A DNA stretch of 64,000 nucleotides from Chrysaora quinquecirrha (taxonomy: Eukaryota; Cnidaria; Scyphozoa; Semaeostomeae; Pelagiidae): positions 81,495-145,494 of the forward strand of contig JACTAT010000274.1 of NCBI GenBank assembly GCA_014526335.1, in the 5' to 3' direction. Numbering within the stretch: the stretch's first letter is position 1; each line of letters begins with the position of its first letter. This document shows positions 1-11,614 of this stretch, in pieces. The position numbers were made by a program, and so were the translations under genes. Under the pieces are notes generated by a model. The model worked only from the letters and a program-made list of their open reading frames with translations, ran no database searches and was not told the DNA's origin.

Positions 1-1260
1 GCTAAATACTATGGCCTCAACAGCTTAGATCAACAAGCTCTACGTTTCATATCGTGGTATTTTGCTGAAATACCCCAAGAAGATGAGTTTCTGCTGTTAT
101 CTTCAGAACATATAAAACAGGTAGTTGCGAACCAGTTTCTTAAAGTACCATCAGAAGAATATTTGTTAGAAGCTGTCATGAAATGGCTCTTTCATGATTT
201 AGAAAGACGTAAAGTGGAGTTTAATGGAATAATTCCAGAACTTCGTTTTCCCTTGATGAATCCTAATTATCTTGCAGAGAGTTTCAGTGTAAAATTTTTG
301 ATGAAAAATTTTAAATTAGGCCAGGATTGTATAAGAGAGGCACTTTTATATCAGTCAACAAAATCTGATCCTAAAAAAAGGAGTGTTGGTGATTGCCTTG
401 CAAACCGCTTTAAGGCAAGGTCCTCATCAGAAGATATTTTTGTCATAGGGGGCTGGTCAGATGGACAGAAACTGAGCACTGTACAGTGTTTTAACATTGA
501 TACATTGCAGTGGAGTACTCTGCAGAATATGAAACTTGCCCATGTATCAAGGGAGGACTACTTTCGTGTTGTTGTGTCAAATGAAGAGCTTTACTCAGTT
601 TCACAGAACAGTGTTTCAAAATATGATGCAGTTGATGGCAAGTGGTCATGCATTGCTGCTGGACCTGAAATACAATGCAAGTGGGCAGGACTTTGTGAAT
701 TTAATGGTTATTTATATCTTGTTGGTGGCAATAGTTCCCGGATTTGTAAATGTTTTGATACTAAAGAAATGACTTGGTTTGATCTACCATTGATGACACA
801 CTCAAGATATTATCCAGGTGTAGGTGTAATGATGGGGAAAATCTATGTTATAGGAGGACTTGACCATAACTGGATGTCATTGAAGAGTTGTGAACATTAT
901 GATCCAAAGATAAACCAGTGGAATGTTATTAGATCAATGAAAACACCTCGTTGGAGTCTAGGAGTTGCAGTTGTTGGAAATGAACTTTATGCCATTGGAG
1001 GCAATCACAATGTTGAACAGTATGCAAATTCTGTTGAAGTGTTCAACCCAAATGAAAATAAATGGTACAAAAATATAGCACCATTGAACTATGGTAGAAG
1101 AAATCATGGAGTTGCTGTTGTGAATGGAAGAATTTATGTTGTTGGAGGAAGGGTTGCCAGTACCATTGAATATTACAATAAAGAATCAAATGAATGGAGA
1201 GTTATTGGGTCAGTGCAAACTTGCTGTAACTTTAGCTGTGTTGCCCTGAGAATTATTTAA
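1..1260 (+). CDS. Kelch-repeat protein, BACK plus six-bladed Kelch (5-prime partial)
   Basis: The frame is open from base 1 to the TAA at 1258-1260, so the gene continues upstream of the window. The first ~105 codons read as a BACK domain (a helical stretch ending in AVMKWLFHD). About six Kelch motifs follow, each with the usual GG doublet and a downstream W; examples are IFVIGGWSDG near 436-465, LYLVGG near 712, IYVIGG near 841, LYAIGG near 985 and IYVVGG near 1132. Kelch repeats fold into a beta-propeller. KLHL-type BTB-BACK-Kelch proteins usually act as substrate adaptors for Cullin-3 ubiquitin ligases, so this role is inferred. The BTB domain would lie before the window. No intron interrupts these 1.26 kb. 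An AATAAA (1259-1264) overlaps the stop codon; it may or may not be the poly(A) signal used. The exact KLHL subtype cannot be named. Confidence 0.9.
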   Translation, partial: AKYYGLNSLDQQALRFISWYFAEIPQEDEFLLLSSEHIKQVVANQFLKVPSEEYLLEAVMKWLFHDLERRKVEFNGIIPELRFPLMNPNYLAESFSVKFLMKNFKLGQDCIREALLYQSTKSDPKKRSVGDCLANRFKARSSSEDIFVIGGWSDGQKLSTVQCFNIDTLQWSTLQNMKLAHVSREDYFRVVVSNEELYSVSQNSVSKYDAVDGKWSCIAAGPEIQCKWAGLCEFNGYLYLVGGNSSRICKCFDTKEMTWFDLPLMTHSRYYPGVGVMMGKIYVIGGLDHNWMSLKSCEHYDPKINQWNVIRSMKTPRWSLGVAVVGNELYAIGGNHNVEQYANSVEVFNPNENKWYKNIAPLNYGRRNHGVAVVNGRIYVVGGRVASTIEYYNKESNEWRVIGSVQTCCNFSCVALRII

Positions 1261-2668
1261 TAAATTAAAATATTTTAAATTATTACAAGCAGCAGGAATC
1301 TAAAAAAAATCTCAATGCAGTAGCAGTAAAAATAGTTTACTCAGCTATTTCTGGTTTGAAAATAGCAAATTTTCCCTTTTGAAGGGGGTCATTATATATA
1401 GAGATGATGTCTTTATGCAAAGACATTAGCTGCAATCAGCAGGTACCGTGTAGACTTGTTGAGAATCACTTAATCATAACCGAAATTCATGTGGTATGTA
1501 ACTTACAGAAGTCCACCTTTTGGTCAACCATTTGAACTCACCTTGTTTCCCAGTTAACAGGAAAGCAAGTAAATGCAAGCATATAGTGAATTCTATTCTG
1601 ATATAAACAATGTTGATTATTTACTACTGTCTGCGGCATTGTTGTAGGCCTGTGATATCATCATGAAAAACAGATCCGTTTTGAACAAAAATCTGTTCAA
1701 CACCATATAACCTTAAATAAATGCCCTCTTCTAATTAACACCCTCCCCCTTTTAAATAAAAAATATTCTATATATGCTGTTTAATATAGATATCTAAACA
1801 TCCTTTGGGTAGAACAATTTGGGTAGAACTTTGGAACTTATGTTTGTCTTTATATATAGCTACAAAGAGAAAACAAATGACTTTTTGTATAGGTAAATTC
1901 TTTTTTGGGTGATATAAATTCCAACGTACGCTTTCTTGAAACATAGCAGTGCTTTCGCAAGGTGCGAAGGGTGGCGGTACAACGCTTACCAAAGAGTGTT
2001 GGCAAGAATTTACAACAATGAAACAATGATTTCACAAATGAATCCATGTCCAGCTGTATAACAGCTGCAGGATAACTGATCATGATCATGATTATCATGA
2101 TTATCACAATGATCATGACCACAACGATGATGATGATGATGATGACCATGATTGTCACAATGATCATGACACTGATGACAACGATAATGATAATGACATG
2201 CTGAATCTGATGATGATGATGTCAATGATTACGATCATGATGATATTGATGGTGTTGCTGATTGTAGTTTCGTTTGCTCGATTCCCCCGAACACATCACT
2301 TTAAATTCTAGACAGCAGTGGGCCCAGATTCCTTGATCATGGTGTTAAGACAGGGCATCTTTTAACATACTGAGTGGTGGGGTGATTGCCCCATCAGGCC
2401 CCATTGGCTGCCCCACCTCTCATCTTTGAAATCCTGGTTTCGCCCCACCAGTGATGGACCCTTTTGACATAGGTATTATCAAAACAATTTAACTTTTTCT
2501 AAAGATTAGTGTATGATGTGCATGGATTAGGGAAAAAGTGTTCACTGATTATCTGTAACAATATTTATCAGTTTTCGCTATACAATAAAGTAAATAAAAA
2601 TCCATTCAGACTGAGTTCTTTGGCTTGCAACAGTTGATGATCGATTTCAATCACCCGGGGTAATGTCT
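1261..2668. other. Intergenic, no gene seen
   Basis: AT-rich sequence with no convincing coding frame. It contains poly-C patches with AATAAA-like tracts near 1720-1765, resembling those at 11200-11280, 38080-38110 and 45190-45420. It also contains the CAT/ATG microsatellite listed separately. Confidence 0.6.
2078..2240. repeat. Degenerate CAT/ATG-rich microsatellite
   Basis: Runs of TGATCATGATNATCA and (GATGAT)n without a coding signature. The His- or Ile-rich frames here are repeat artefacts. Similar tracts occur at 41250-41605, 48535-48900 and 52675-52735. Confidence 0.85.
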
Positions 2669-2813
2669 GTGCAGTACAGTGGAGGCTGTGCAGTACAGTG
2701 GAGGGATAACATGATGCGTGTGGGGGGATAACATTGAGTACAGTGGAGGCTGTTCAGTACAGCGGAGGGATAACATTAAGTACAGTGGAGGTTGTGCAGT
2801 ACAGTTGAGGGAT
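2669..2813. repeat. Minisatellite, CAGTACAGTGGAGG family, left part
   Basis: Degenerate direct repeats of the core CAGTACAGTGGAGG followed by GATAACAT or CTGTT. The same repeat resumes at 4614 on the far side of the DNA transposon at 2814-4613, so the array looks split by insertion. Confidence 0.85.
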
Positions 2814-4613
2814 CCCGGGGGGGGGGGGGTACTTCATTGTTCGATTGACAAGACGTGCCGCCCAGTTTTTCCAAACCCACGCATGTCTACCGATAAATTC
2901 TGTTTCTCGTGGTACCCATGTATAGAAAAAACAACGAAATTCTTTACCGATTTGTACCAATATCTCAAATGTTTGAGCCCAATTTAACGCCTGAGGCCAC
3001 TCTAAATGCGTCGAAAAGTCATTTGCGCTGAAAAGTAAATCGCACTTTTTATCAGGCTTTTCAAAGCAATGCATGTCTAAAATGTTTTAAGTATTTTACC
3101 TGGTCTGGAAGCCTATTGTTCTAACTTATTGTTTAGTTTTTAAGCTATCACGTGACCAAAGTAAGTGCACAAGTTTTCCCGCACTTAGAGTTTGCATGGT
3201 AGTTTGGTTTGGTAGTTGATGGCCAGCAAGCTTCAAAATTGTTTGATTTTTATATTTTATTAATTTATCATGGTCTCATTTTCATAAATAAGTTTAATAA
3301 CAATAGGTTTAGTTTGCGTTTAGTTTGTGACTAGTTTGTATTCTGTTGGAGTTCAGTTTGCGTTCGGGGCCTAAGCAGGTCATTTGTTGTGCAACTGATC
3401 TTGCAACCAAATTGATTTTTCTTCAGAACAGACCCATGTGCAACATTTGTAAATTTTCTGAGTTTTTTCCCTTTGCTTTTCTGGAAAATTTTTGCTCCTG
3501 AAAACAGCCCCCGACGGTGATGCTTAAACGTACGCGAGATGTTTTCAGAGAAAAATTTTCAAGAAAAACAACAAGAAAAGTCTCTACAGAAATTTACTTC
3601 ACAACAAATGAAAATTTATAGATATTGCACATAGGTCTATTCTCTTGAAAAATCAAGATGAAATCTTTTACCTAGCAGCAAATCAGTTTCACAAAGAACG
3701 GTTCCCATGCAATCCCTGTCGACAAATTTCTAAATGTCACCGTCGGGGGCTGTTTTCAGGAGTAAAATTTTTTGAGAAAAACATGGAGAAAAGACTCAGA
3801 AAATTTACAGATGTTGCACATGGCTTTATTCTCTTGGAAAATCCATTTGGTTTGATAAAATCTTTTGCCTGGCAGCAAAATCAGTTATACACAAAGAATG
3901 GCCCGCGCACGATCGTAGTCGAAAAATTTGTGTCACCGTCGGGGAACTCATTTTAGGAGCCAAAATTTTCGAGAAAAACGCCGAGAATAGACTCTGAAAA
4001 TTTATAGATGTTTCACATAGGTCTATTCTGTTGGAAAATAAACTTGGTTTGGCAAAATCTTTCAGCCTGATCAGCTGATGAGCCACACGTATTACACGTT
4101 TTTTTTTATAAGAAAGTGGTTTATAAGAAAGTAGTGCTCAACATCTTAAAAACTTAAGAAAGTTCAATACTGGATTCTCGAAACTTAAGAAAGTTCTGTT
4201 TCATACTTTCACTCCTAATTTTCTGTGTGTTATTTTTGCTCTTCTGTTCAGTCGCTCATCTTGCTATTAAACGAGTCCAATGATTATTTTCTTTGAAAAA
4301 CGTGGTATTTGTGCAATGTATACAGTGCCTTAAACTGTGCATTCTTAGAAATACTGTATTTCAAAATTTTTGCTAAGAAAGTCACAAGAAAGTGGTGGTA
4401 CTGAAAACATGAAATATCTAAGAAAGTTTCAATACTGGCCCAAAAAAAACTTTCTTATAAAAAAACGTGTATATCTATTGACTATGATTTTACTACCCAT
4501 GTGTAGAGATTCTTTACGAAAAATCAACCCATATGTAGGGAAATTGACGCTGAAAAGTTACCCATTTGGGCGGCACGTCTAGCATATTGAGCAATGGAAG
4601 TACCCCCCGGGGG
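2814..4613. mobile_element. Non-autonomous DNA transposon with ~45-bp inverted ends
   Basis: The left end reads a G-rich run, then GGTACTTCATTG...AAGACGTGCCGCCC (to ~2863). The right end (4565-4610) is its imperfect reverse complement, with GGGCGGCACGTCT and GGAAGTACC. Both outer flanks are the same minisatellite, which supports insertion into an existing array. The interior has no transposase frame. It holds about three direct copies of a ~200-bp segment (roughly 3560-3735, 3760-3930, 3965-4070) and an inverted copy at ~3423-3530. The superfamily is unresolved because G-runs blur the target duplication. Confidence 0.7.
4095..4469. mobile_element. Nested MITE with TA duplication
   Basis: Terminal inverted repeat CACGTTTTTTTATAAGAAAG at 4095-4116 (slightly longer T-run) and its complement at 4449-4469, flanked by TA at 4093-4094 and 4470-4471. 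The length is ~375 bp with no coding capacity. The TA duplication fits Tc1/mariner mobilisation (inference). It sits inside the larger element at 2814-4613. Confidence 0.65.
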
Positions 4614-4975
4614 AGGGATAACATCAGTACAGTGGAGGGATAACATGATGCATGTGGGGGGATAACATCAGTACAGTGAAGGCTGTTCAGTACTGTGGAG
4701 AGATATCATCAGTACAGTGGAGGGATAGCATGATGCGTGTGGGGGGATAACATTGAGTACAATGGAGGCTGTTCAGAACTGTGGAGGGATAACATCAGTA
4801 AGGTAGAGAGATAACATGATGCTTGTGGAGGGATAACATCAGTACAGTGGAGGGATAACATGATGCGTGTGGGGGGATGGCATTGAGTACAGTGGAGGCT
4901 GTTCAGTACAGCGGAGGATAACATCAGTACAGTGGAGGCAGTTCAGTACTGTGGAGGATAACATCAATACATAGT
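4614..4975. repeat. Minisatellite, CAGTACAGTGGAGG family, right part
   Basis: Units such as AGTACAGTGGAGGGATAACA alternate with TGATGCGTGTGGGGGGATAA and GGCTGTTCAGTACTGTGGAG, about 18-35 bp each and degenerate. It continues the array at 2669-2813. Confidence 0.88.
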
Positions 4976-5589
4976 TTTAAGATTTTGTGTTATTTTCAAT
5001 AAAGAGGAGAGAACGGAGAGAGCTTGTGGCGTATAGAAACTCTTGCCAAGTTTATCGACATCTTAACTGAAGATTGTCGAGACTCTGGCTGGCTTGCATA
5101 AACAAAGAATCTATCTCCCGACCTAATTGCCAATGAGTAATCACCACTAATCGCTACTTTAACAGTTGATTGCCATTCGAAAACATATTTATGTCGACTT
5201 TCACGCACGATTCATGTAAATTAAGCCCAACCGTGATTTTCGCTCAATCATAATCAATTTATTTGAAATATTATACCATAGTCATTATTATATCAACCTG
5301 AAAAATTTTTTATCCAAAATTGAGGGACAGATGCACAGATGTCCAGTAAATAAATGTTAATATAATCTATATGTATTCTTTTCATGGTACTCGTTTACTT
5401 TTATTCACCTGCGTACCACAAAACTATTGAAAGCATTAAAAGAAGTAAACGAAACTATTGAAATTGAAGACCAAAATGAAAAAACTTTACTGAAGGGCAT
5501 AAACGGATACAGTTGTTACAATAAATAATTTCAATATGAAGAAATGAAAATGAAAACAAATCGATCATAAAAAATATTGAGATTGCCGT
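4976..5589. other. Intergenic, no gene seen
   Basis: AT-rich. The short frames on the minus strand lack codon regularity or family resemblance. No repeat boundary was recognised. Confidence 0.5.
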
Positions 5590-5668
5590 GAATTGGGGAT
5601 CGATCTCCCTCCAGACCTCTAGTTTAAGAAAGCGGTGGTTTAAACCAGTGCGCCACAGTAGCAAATTG
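5590..5668 (-). repeat. tRNA-like sequence (tRNA pseudogene or SINE head)
   Basis: Read on the minus strand, it has an A-box-like TGGCGCACTGGTTTAAACC and a B-box-like GGGAGATCGATCCCC at tRNA spacing. The outer ends do not pair into a good acceptor stem, so a functional tRNA is unlikely. Confidence 0.45.
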
Positions 5669-5812
5669 TGCTAATTGATGTTTATTGTCAAGTGATTGCG
5701 TTTTGTTAATGATACCATTAACGCCGACACTTACGGCGACTTCAAAGTTTACTTCCGTATATTTGCGGTCAATCTATTGTTACATTTTGGCAAAAAAGAG
5801 CGTCTTAGGTGG

Positions 5813-5971
5813 TGTTATCCCCGGAAAACATATACATAAATTAGCATGAATTATCTTATATTACATAATCTAGACCTCGTGCTTTGTATCGCTCTCAGAT
5901 ATTCTATTATAGCATGGTGAGCACACGTTGTTTATTATTGTGTCCTTTGACTTGATTATATCGTGATAACA
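5813..5971 (+). repeat. 5-prime LTR (159 bp)
   Basis: Begins TGTTATCCCCGG and ends TCGTGATAACA. It has the same length as the right LTR. By eye I count about eight substitutions between them (~5 percent), implying insertion well in the past. Confidence 0.92.
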
Positions 5972-6004
5972 CTGGTGACAGGAGCTTTTTTGAACCCTGC
6001 CGCC

Positions 6005-7007
6005 ATGTCTGCTTTAAATATTGTCTTCAGTAAACTAGAGAGTTCACCGGTAACGGGAACATCAACCTAAATCAGTGGCTCAAAAGTTTTGAGCGTTGTT
6101 GTGTCATCGCGGACAAACAAGATGACCTTGTTCGCGGTCAAATTTTCTGCCTGGATCAATTTGAGGATTCCAAACAAGAACCTCAGAAATTTAGCGCCCT
6201 AAAAGAACAGTTAAAAGCTATCTTCGACTCACCTTCAGATCGTGAAGCTAAAATGGCGGATTTCGAGCGACGCATTCAAAACATGGACGAAAGCGAAGAG
6301 GAGTTTATGACAAGCCTCATACAAACATTTCGTGCTGCCAATCCATCTGCCGAGAACGAAGAAATAAACCGTGCAGTTAAAAGAAAATTCTTACAAGGGA
6401 TTCCTGTGAATTTGCGACGAAACCTTTTCATTTTCTGCAAAAATCCTTACGATCCAACAGTAAGTCCACAAGATCTTCTAAAGGCCAGTCGAGATGCCAT
6501 TGTCCACCTCTCAGCTTCTACATCCGGTCCATTCGACGAAAAATATCCCTCCAAAGTCCTTGCTGCCAGCCCAACTACCCCCCCCCCCAGCCTCTTCAGC
6601 CCCCCATTGCCGATACTACCCTCGACGCAATCATGTTGCTGTCATCAAAATTCGATGATCAAGCCAAAATCACACAAAAGAAGCTGGAAGCACAACAAGA
6701 CGAAATAAATGCTTTGAGAAGCCAATTTTCGGTGCCGGTGTCATCACCAACACAGCAGTACCAACAGTCCCAGCCGAGAGGAAGACAACAACGCCCACGT
6801 TACACGCAGAATTCCCGCAGGCCGTCTCAATACCCTGCTACACAATTCCAGCCAGATGGATTTCACATGAACCAATCTTCTGATGTCAACATCCGTTGCC
6901 ATTTCTGTCACGGCCTCAATCATTTCAAACGGGACTGCCTCGCTTTTAAACAACAACAACAACCACATTTTGGTAAATCCAATCAACAGTTCTGGGGCTC
7001 TCGGTAG
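6005..7007 (+). pseudogene. gag: gag pseudogene of the Ty3/gypsy element
   Basis: An ATG at 6005 opens a frame that stops within ~20 codons. The Gag-like helical region continues in another frame from ~6058 to ~6580. A second shift falls at or near the C-run at 6576-6600, after which the frame at 6633-7007 carries a retroviral-type CCHC zinc knuckle, CHFCHGLNHFKRDC (CX2CX4HX4C), ending at TAG 7005-7007. Gag would form the particle and bind RNA. With two frame breaks the protein is not made intact. The Gln-rich stretch before the knuckle is typical of Gag tails. Confidence 0.85.
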
Positions 7008-7095
7008 AGGGTCATACCGACAGAGCCCAACATCCTTCTCCTTCGAACCCCCAAGATAATGAAAACTTTGGTGAAGAACAACACCCTGCCCCCCT

Positions 7096-10000
7096 TCTTT
7101 GGCTAACTGGAAAATTAAATGGACAACCTCTTCACATGTTATTGGACTCTGGAGCCACCATTTGCTGTCTTGCCCTGCGCTGTTATACTTCTAGTCCGAA
7201 CCTACGAAATCTTCTTGTTAAACCATATTTGGTCCTAGCATAATGAGTGCTAATGGCACACTACTTAATCCGTATGGACTTGTTAACCTACCTTTAACTG
7301 TTGGTGATCCTGCAATCTGTTACACTGTTGAATTTGTTATTATTCATGATTTGCCGTACTCTTGCATTCTTGGTTTGAGTTTCCTTAAACGACTCCAAAA
7401 ATGGGGTATCGACAACACCAACCACACCCTTTTCCTCAACCAATCAGTTGTTCAAGTGTCCAGTGACACTCCCCACCAAGAAACTTTATCCCTCACAACT
7501 AGTCAGAAGTTCACTATCCCTCCTGGACAGTCCTTAAAAGTTTCTGTAATCGCCCGTGGCTCAGCCTTAAATTCATTTCGACCGGTGACAGACTTACCAT
7601 CTCTGATTGACGGTTACAAGCCTATAGAGGAACGTCTCAAAATCAGTGTTATTCCAACTATCCAAGTTATTTCCCACCAACATTCCAAGGCCTTACTCAC
7701 TATCAGCAACCACTCAACTACTCCAAAAACCATTGGGAAAGGTACTAAACTAGCAACTGGGACATGTGCCTTTGAAGAAATTACCTGCGAATCTCATGGA
7801 CAATGTTAAGTTTGTTACCCCATCCCTTTCCCAACAATCACCCAAGAGCTGTATCGATGTTTTGACCTCAACAATGCAACATCTCTCTCCACCGCAGCGA
7901 CAGCAAGCCACGCAACTCTTAACAGAATTTCAAGATGTCTTTTCTTTATCAAATTCTAAGGTAGGACGAGCGAACGTTACCCCGTTTGATGTCCAACTAG
8001 AACATTCCACGCCCATCTTCACCCCCCTACGTCGGGTCCCTCTCCACCAGCAGCCTATTGTAAAAGAACTTCTCAAACATAATCAAGAATTGGGTTTAAT
8101 TGAACATATCGATTCACCCTATCGTGCTGCCACCTTGTTAGTACAAAAGAAAAATGTAGCCAATAGTGCCCATGTAACTGATAGATTCCGTCTTGTCGTC
8201 GACTACCGCTTTCTCAACAAGGCCCTCACAGATTCAGGGTGGCCTGCACCCTCCCTTCAGCAATGCCTCGATTCTGTCGCTGGCTCCAAGTTCGTTTGTT
8301 CCATTGATTTTAACAGTGGATACCACCAGATTCCGTGCAATGAGAGTTGCAAACCATTACTTGCTTTCTCACCTGGTTATGGTTTCGGCAAATGGACATG
8401 GACAGTGATGCCTCAAGGTATAAAACCAGCCTCTAATCATTTCAAGAAAACCATGGAACAAACATTTTCAGATCTTTCTGACTGTATTTTACCCTCGTTC
8501 TTTGATGATGTAGTAATAAAGGGAACCGACTTTGATGCTCATCTACTCAATGTCCGCAAAGTACTTACACGAATACGGAATGTTGGTCTTACTCTTAACG
8601 CTTTAAAGTGTTATCTTTTCAAACGACATTGCCTTATCTTGGACATGTTATTGATGACGGTCATATTCGCTTGGACCCCACTCGTGTTCAATCTATTCTT
8701 GATCTTCCAGCCCCCACGACTGTTCGTAAATTGAAAGAATTCATTGGGATGGCTCAATTTTGTGACCGCTTTCTCCCACACTACTCTGAAATAGCATCTC
8801 CACTTCATCACCTCACTGAAGCTGAAGTTCCTTTTCGTTGGACAAACGAGTGTGAAACAGCCTTCAACAACATAAAGCATTTACTCACCAATGCTCCACT
8901 TCTCGTTGCTCCAGACAGTCGAGATTTTTTCATTTTAGAAACCGATGCTTCTGACAAGGGAGAAGGTGTTTGCCTGAAAGCACTTTGTTACACCGATGGC
9001 AACGAATACATCATCGCCAACGCAAGTCGTAAATTTAACTCCACTGAAGCAAAATGGAGCATTGTTGAAAAAGAAGCCCATGCCATCATATTCACCACTC
9101 GGAAGTTTCGGCATTATCTTTTCGGAAAGCCATTCTTGTTGCGCACCGACGACCGCATCAACACTTATCTTCAAACCAAACGGTCACCGAAAAGTCGGAA
9201 ACTTCTCAACTGGGCTCTTGAACTATCCGAATTCGACTATGAAATTGAACACATTCCATCAAAGAACAACGCGATTAGCGATTGTCTCAGCCGCTTGTAT
9301 ACGGTCAATTCTATTGCCATGGATTTACAACCGGAATTCAACATCACTGACCTCATCGCCCATCAGACTCAAGATCGTTCAATCTGTGAAGCGAAATCGT
9401 ATCTGTTGTCCAAAGAACAGTTTGATATCACTCGACTTGGAAATCTAAAACGTTACCGTAAACATCTTACTACATCTGCGGAGGGTATCTTGCTATAGAA
9501 ATCGGTTCCAGTCATCCCAGAGCAATTACGTTCAACAATTCTTCGCACCTGTCATGATCATGCTTCTTCTGGCCACTTTGGCATAGATCGCACCTGGACA
9601 CGACTCTCCAGTACCTATTTTTGGCCTAATGCACGTGATGACGTGATAATTGGGTCAAAAGTTGTCCCAACTGCCTATCCTTCAGCCCTCCTCCACACGG
9701 GTATAACAAAGCACCTCTTCAGCCTATTGAGTCATCTGAACGCTTCCAACTTGTATGCTACGATCTCGCCGGACCTTTTATCCCTGCCTCAAACAATGGT
9801 TACACTTACGTCCTCATTCTAGCCGACCATTTCACTAAATGGCTTGAGGTTGTACCATTAAAAGATATACGTGCTTCTACTATCGCAATTGCCATCCATG
9901 ATCAGTGGATTTGCCGCTACGGAATAATGCAACGTTTGCATAGCGATGGTGCCCCGAATGTGGATGGCTGTATAATGCATGAAGTCTGCAATGTACTAGG

Positions 10001-10910
10001 CATTTGCAAATCCAAATCGTCTCGTCTTCATCCCCAAGGAGATGGCCAGTCTGAAGCTATGGTTAAGCAAACAAAATCATGTATTCAAAAGCAAGTTGAT
10101 ACACATGGTCGTAACTGGGATCAACACTTGCAATCCTCAGCTTTTGCTATTCGCACCAGTGTGAACACAAGCACCAGTTTCACCCCTGCTGAATTTTTGT
10201 TCGGTACCAAACTTACGACACCAGTCCATTTATTAACAGCACCCGCAACTCGCCCTATACCGTCATCACTGCCGCATCATATCAAACAGGCACAGAATTT
10301 TGCCAACGATTTGGGTGAACGCATGAAGCAAACCATCACGCAAGTACAGGCTTCTCTCTCAGCTAGTCGAAACAAAATGAAGAAACAATATGATCAACAC
10401 GCCAAGGAACACCATTACCAAGTTGATGATGGAGTAATGTTGTGGCACCCTGATAAGAAGAAAGGGATATCACGCTGTTGGCAGCCAAACTGGTCTGGTC
10501 CTTAGACTATAACTAAATTGATTGGGGACGTGAATTGCCAACTTAACAATTCACAAAGCAATGCCACTCCTGTTGTCCACGTAAATCAATTAAAGTATAT
10601 CGCACCACGATTCGATCACTTAATAGCTGAGCCTACAACAGTCAAACCAACAACACCACCACAAAGTAACGCAACTGACCTCTTTGACTCTCTCATTACT
10701 GATCAAAACCCGAATATCGAACAAAATGCACATAACAACAATCTGAACAGGGAGGAAAACGGAGAAGCAGCACAAAATAGAATCGCTGGCAGGAATGAAC
10801 ATGAAAGAGGTGTACATGTAAATGAAAACACTCCCATTATGACAAGAGGATGGTGTAACGTAAACGAAAACAATATTATTCGAGCAAGGACAAGATCATC
10901 CGTAACATAG
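7096..10910 (+). pseudogene. pol: pol pseudogene: protease, RT, RNase H, integrase
   Basis: The aspartic protease motif LLDSGAT is at ~7139-7160, and its partner strand ILGLSFL at ~7360 is in a different frame. RT spans ~7960-8630 with VPLHQQP, the FRLVVDYR block, SIDFNSGYHQI, MPQGIKPAS and the catalytic FFDD at ~8500. A shift near 8625 moves to the frame at 8608-9498, which holds the RT thumb and RNase H (ETDAS, KEAHAI). A TAG at 9496-9498 and at least one further shift precede the integrase, whose core acidic residues appear in YDLAGPF, LHSDGAPN and GDGQSEAM. The tail with VVHVNQLK ends at 10910. Pol would copy and insert the element; this copy is non-coding through multiple lesions. Confidence 0.92.
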
Positions 10911-10937
10911 TCTTATTATTGTCAGGAGGGGGGATAA

Positions 10938-11096
10938 TGTTATCCCCGGAAAACATATACATAAATTAGCATAAAATATCTTATATTACATAATCTAGAC
11001 CTAGTGCATTGTATCGCTCTCGGATATTTTATTATAGTATGGTGAGCACACGTTGTTTATTGTTGTGTCCTTTGACTTGATTATATCGTGATAACA
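10938..11096 (+). repeat. 3-prime LTR (159 bp)
   Basis: Same ends and length as the 5-prime LTR. It follows the polypurine tract directly. Confidence 0.92.
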
Positions 11097-11614
11097 GTAG
11101 GTAGGAAGGTAGGTAGGTCTCTCTTTACCTGTATCCGTGACATCGCATCACCGCATAATGTGCTCATCCTTCGCACATAAAAATGAATTTTAAATAAATG
11201 TTTCCCTCTTTTTAAACGCCTCCCTCAAATAAACGCCCCTTCCCCCTCAAAAATAGAAAAATCAAATAAAAGCCCCGGACTTGAAAAGATAATGAAATGG
11301 CTATCTTTAAAACACGGAATATGGAATGACGGAATGGCATGACAAATTGACAGAATGGGTTAAGGGCGCATGCTTTTTTAAAGAACCTAGCATAAAGCAT
11401 AGTTCTTCAAAGTTAAATTTCCTTATTTTTGGGCCTCTTTTGTGGCAATCGTAAGACGGTAGAGCTGCAGCTTACAATGATGATAGCGACAGGAAAAATA
11501 GAATATGTCCAATCTCTGGGCAGCTGCTCCTTGACGACAGGAAATTTGAGTGAGAGGAAAATCAATGCAAGTAGAAACTCAACTGACGAAGAAAAGATTT
11601 AAACAAGCGCTTGC
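11097..11614. other. Intergenic, no gene seen
   Basis: Starts with a short GTAG/GTAGGAAGG microsatellite at the LTR edge, then AT-rich sequence with a C-rich AAATAAA patch at 11205-11280. No coding frame is supported. Confidence 0.5.

Larger units (their letters stand above)
5813..11096 (+). mobile_element. Ty3/gypsy LTR retrotransposon, decayed
   Basis: Two 159-bp LTRs (TGTTATCC...GATAACA) flank gag and pol regions in the order gag, protease, RT, RNase H, integrase, which is the Ty3/gypsy order. A possible primer-binding site, TGGTGACAGGAGC, follows the left LTR at ~5973. A purine-rich tract, AGGAGGGGGGATAATG, precedes the right LTR. Several frameshifts and in-frame stops break every main reading frame, so the copy cannot encode its proteins. 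The flanks GGTGG and GTAGG are only loosely alike, so a clean target duplication is not seen. Confidence 0.93.
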
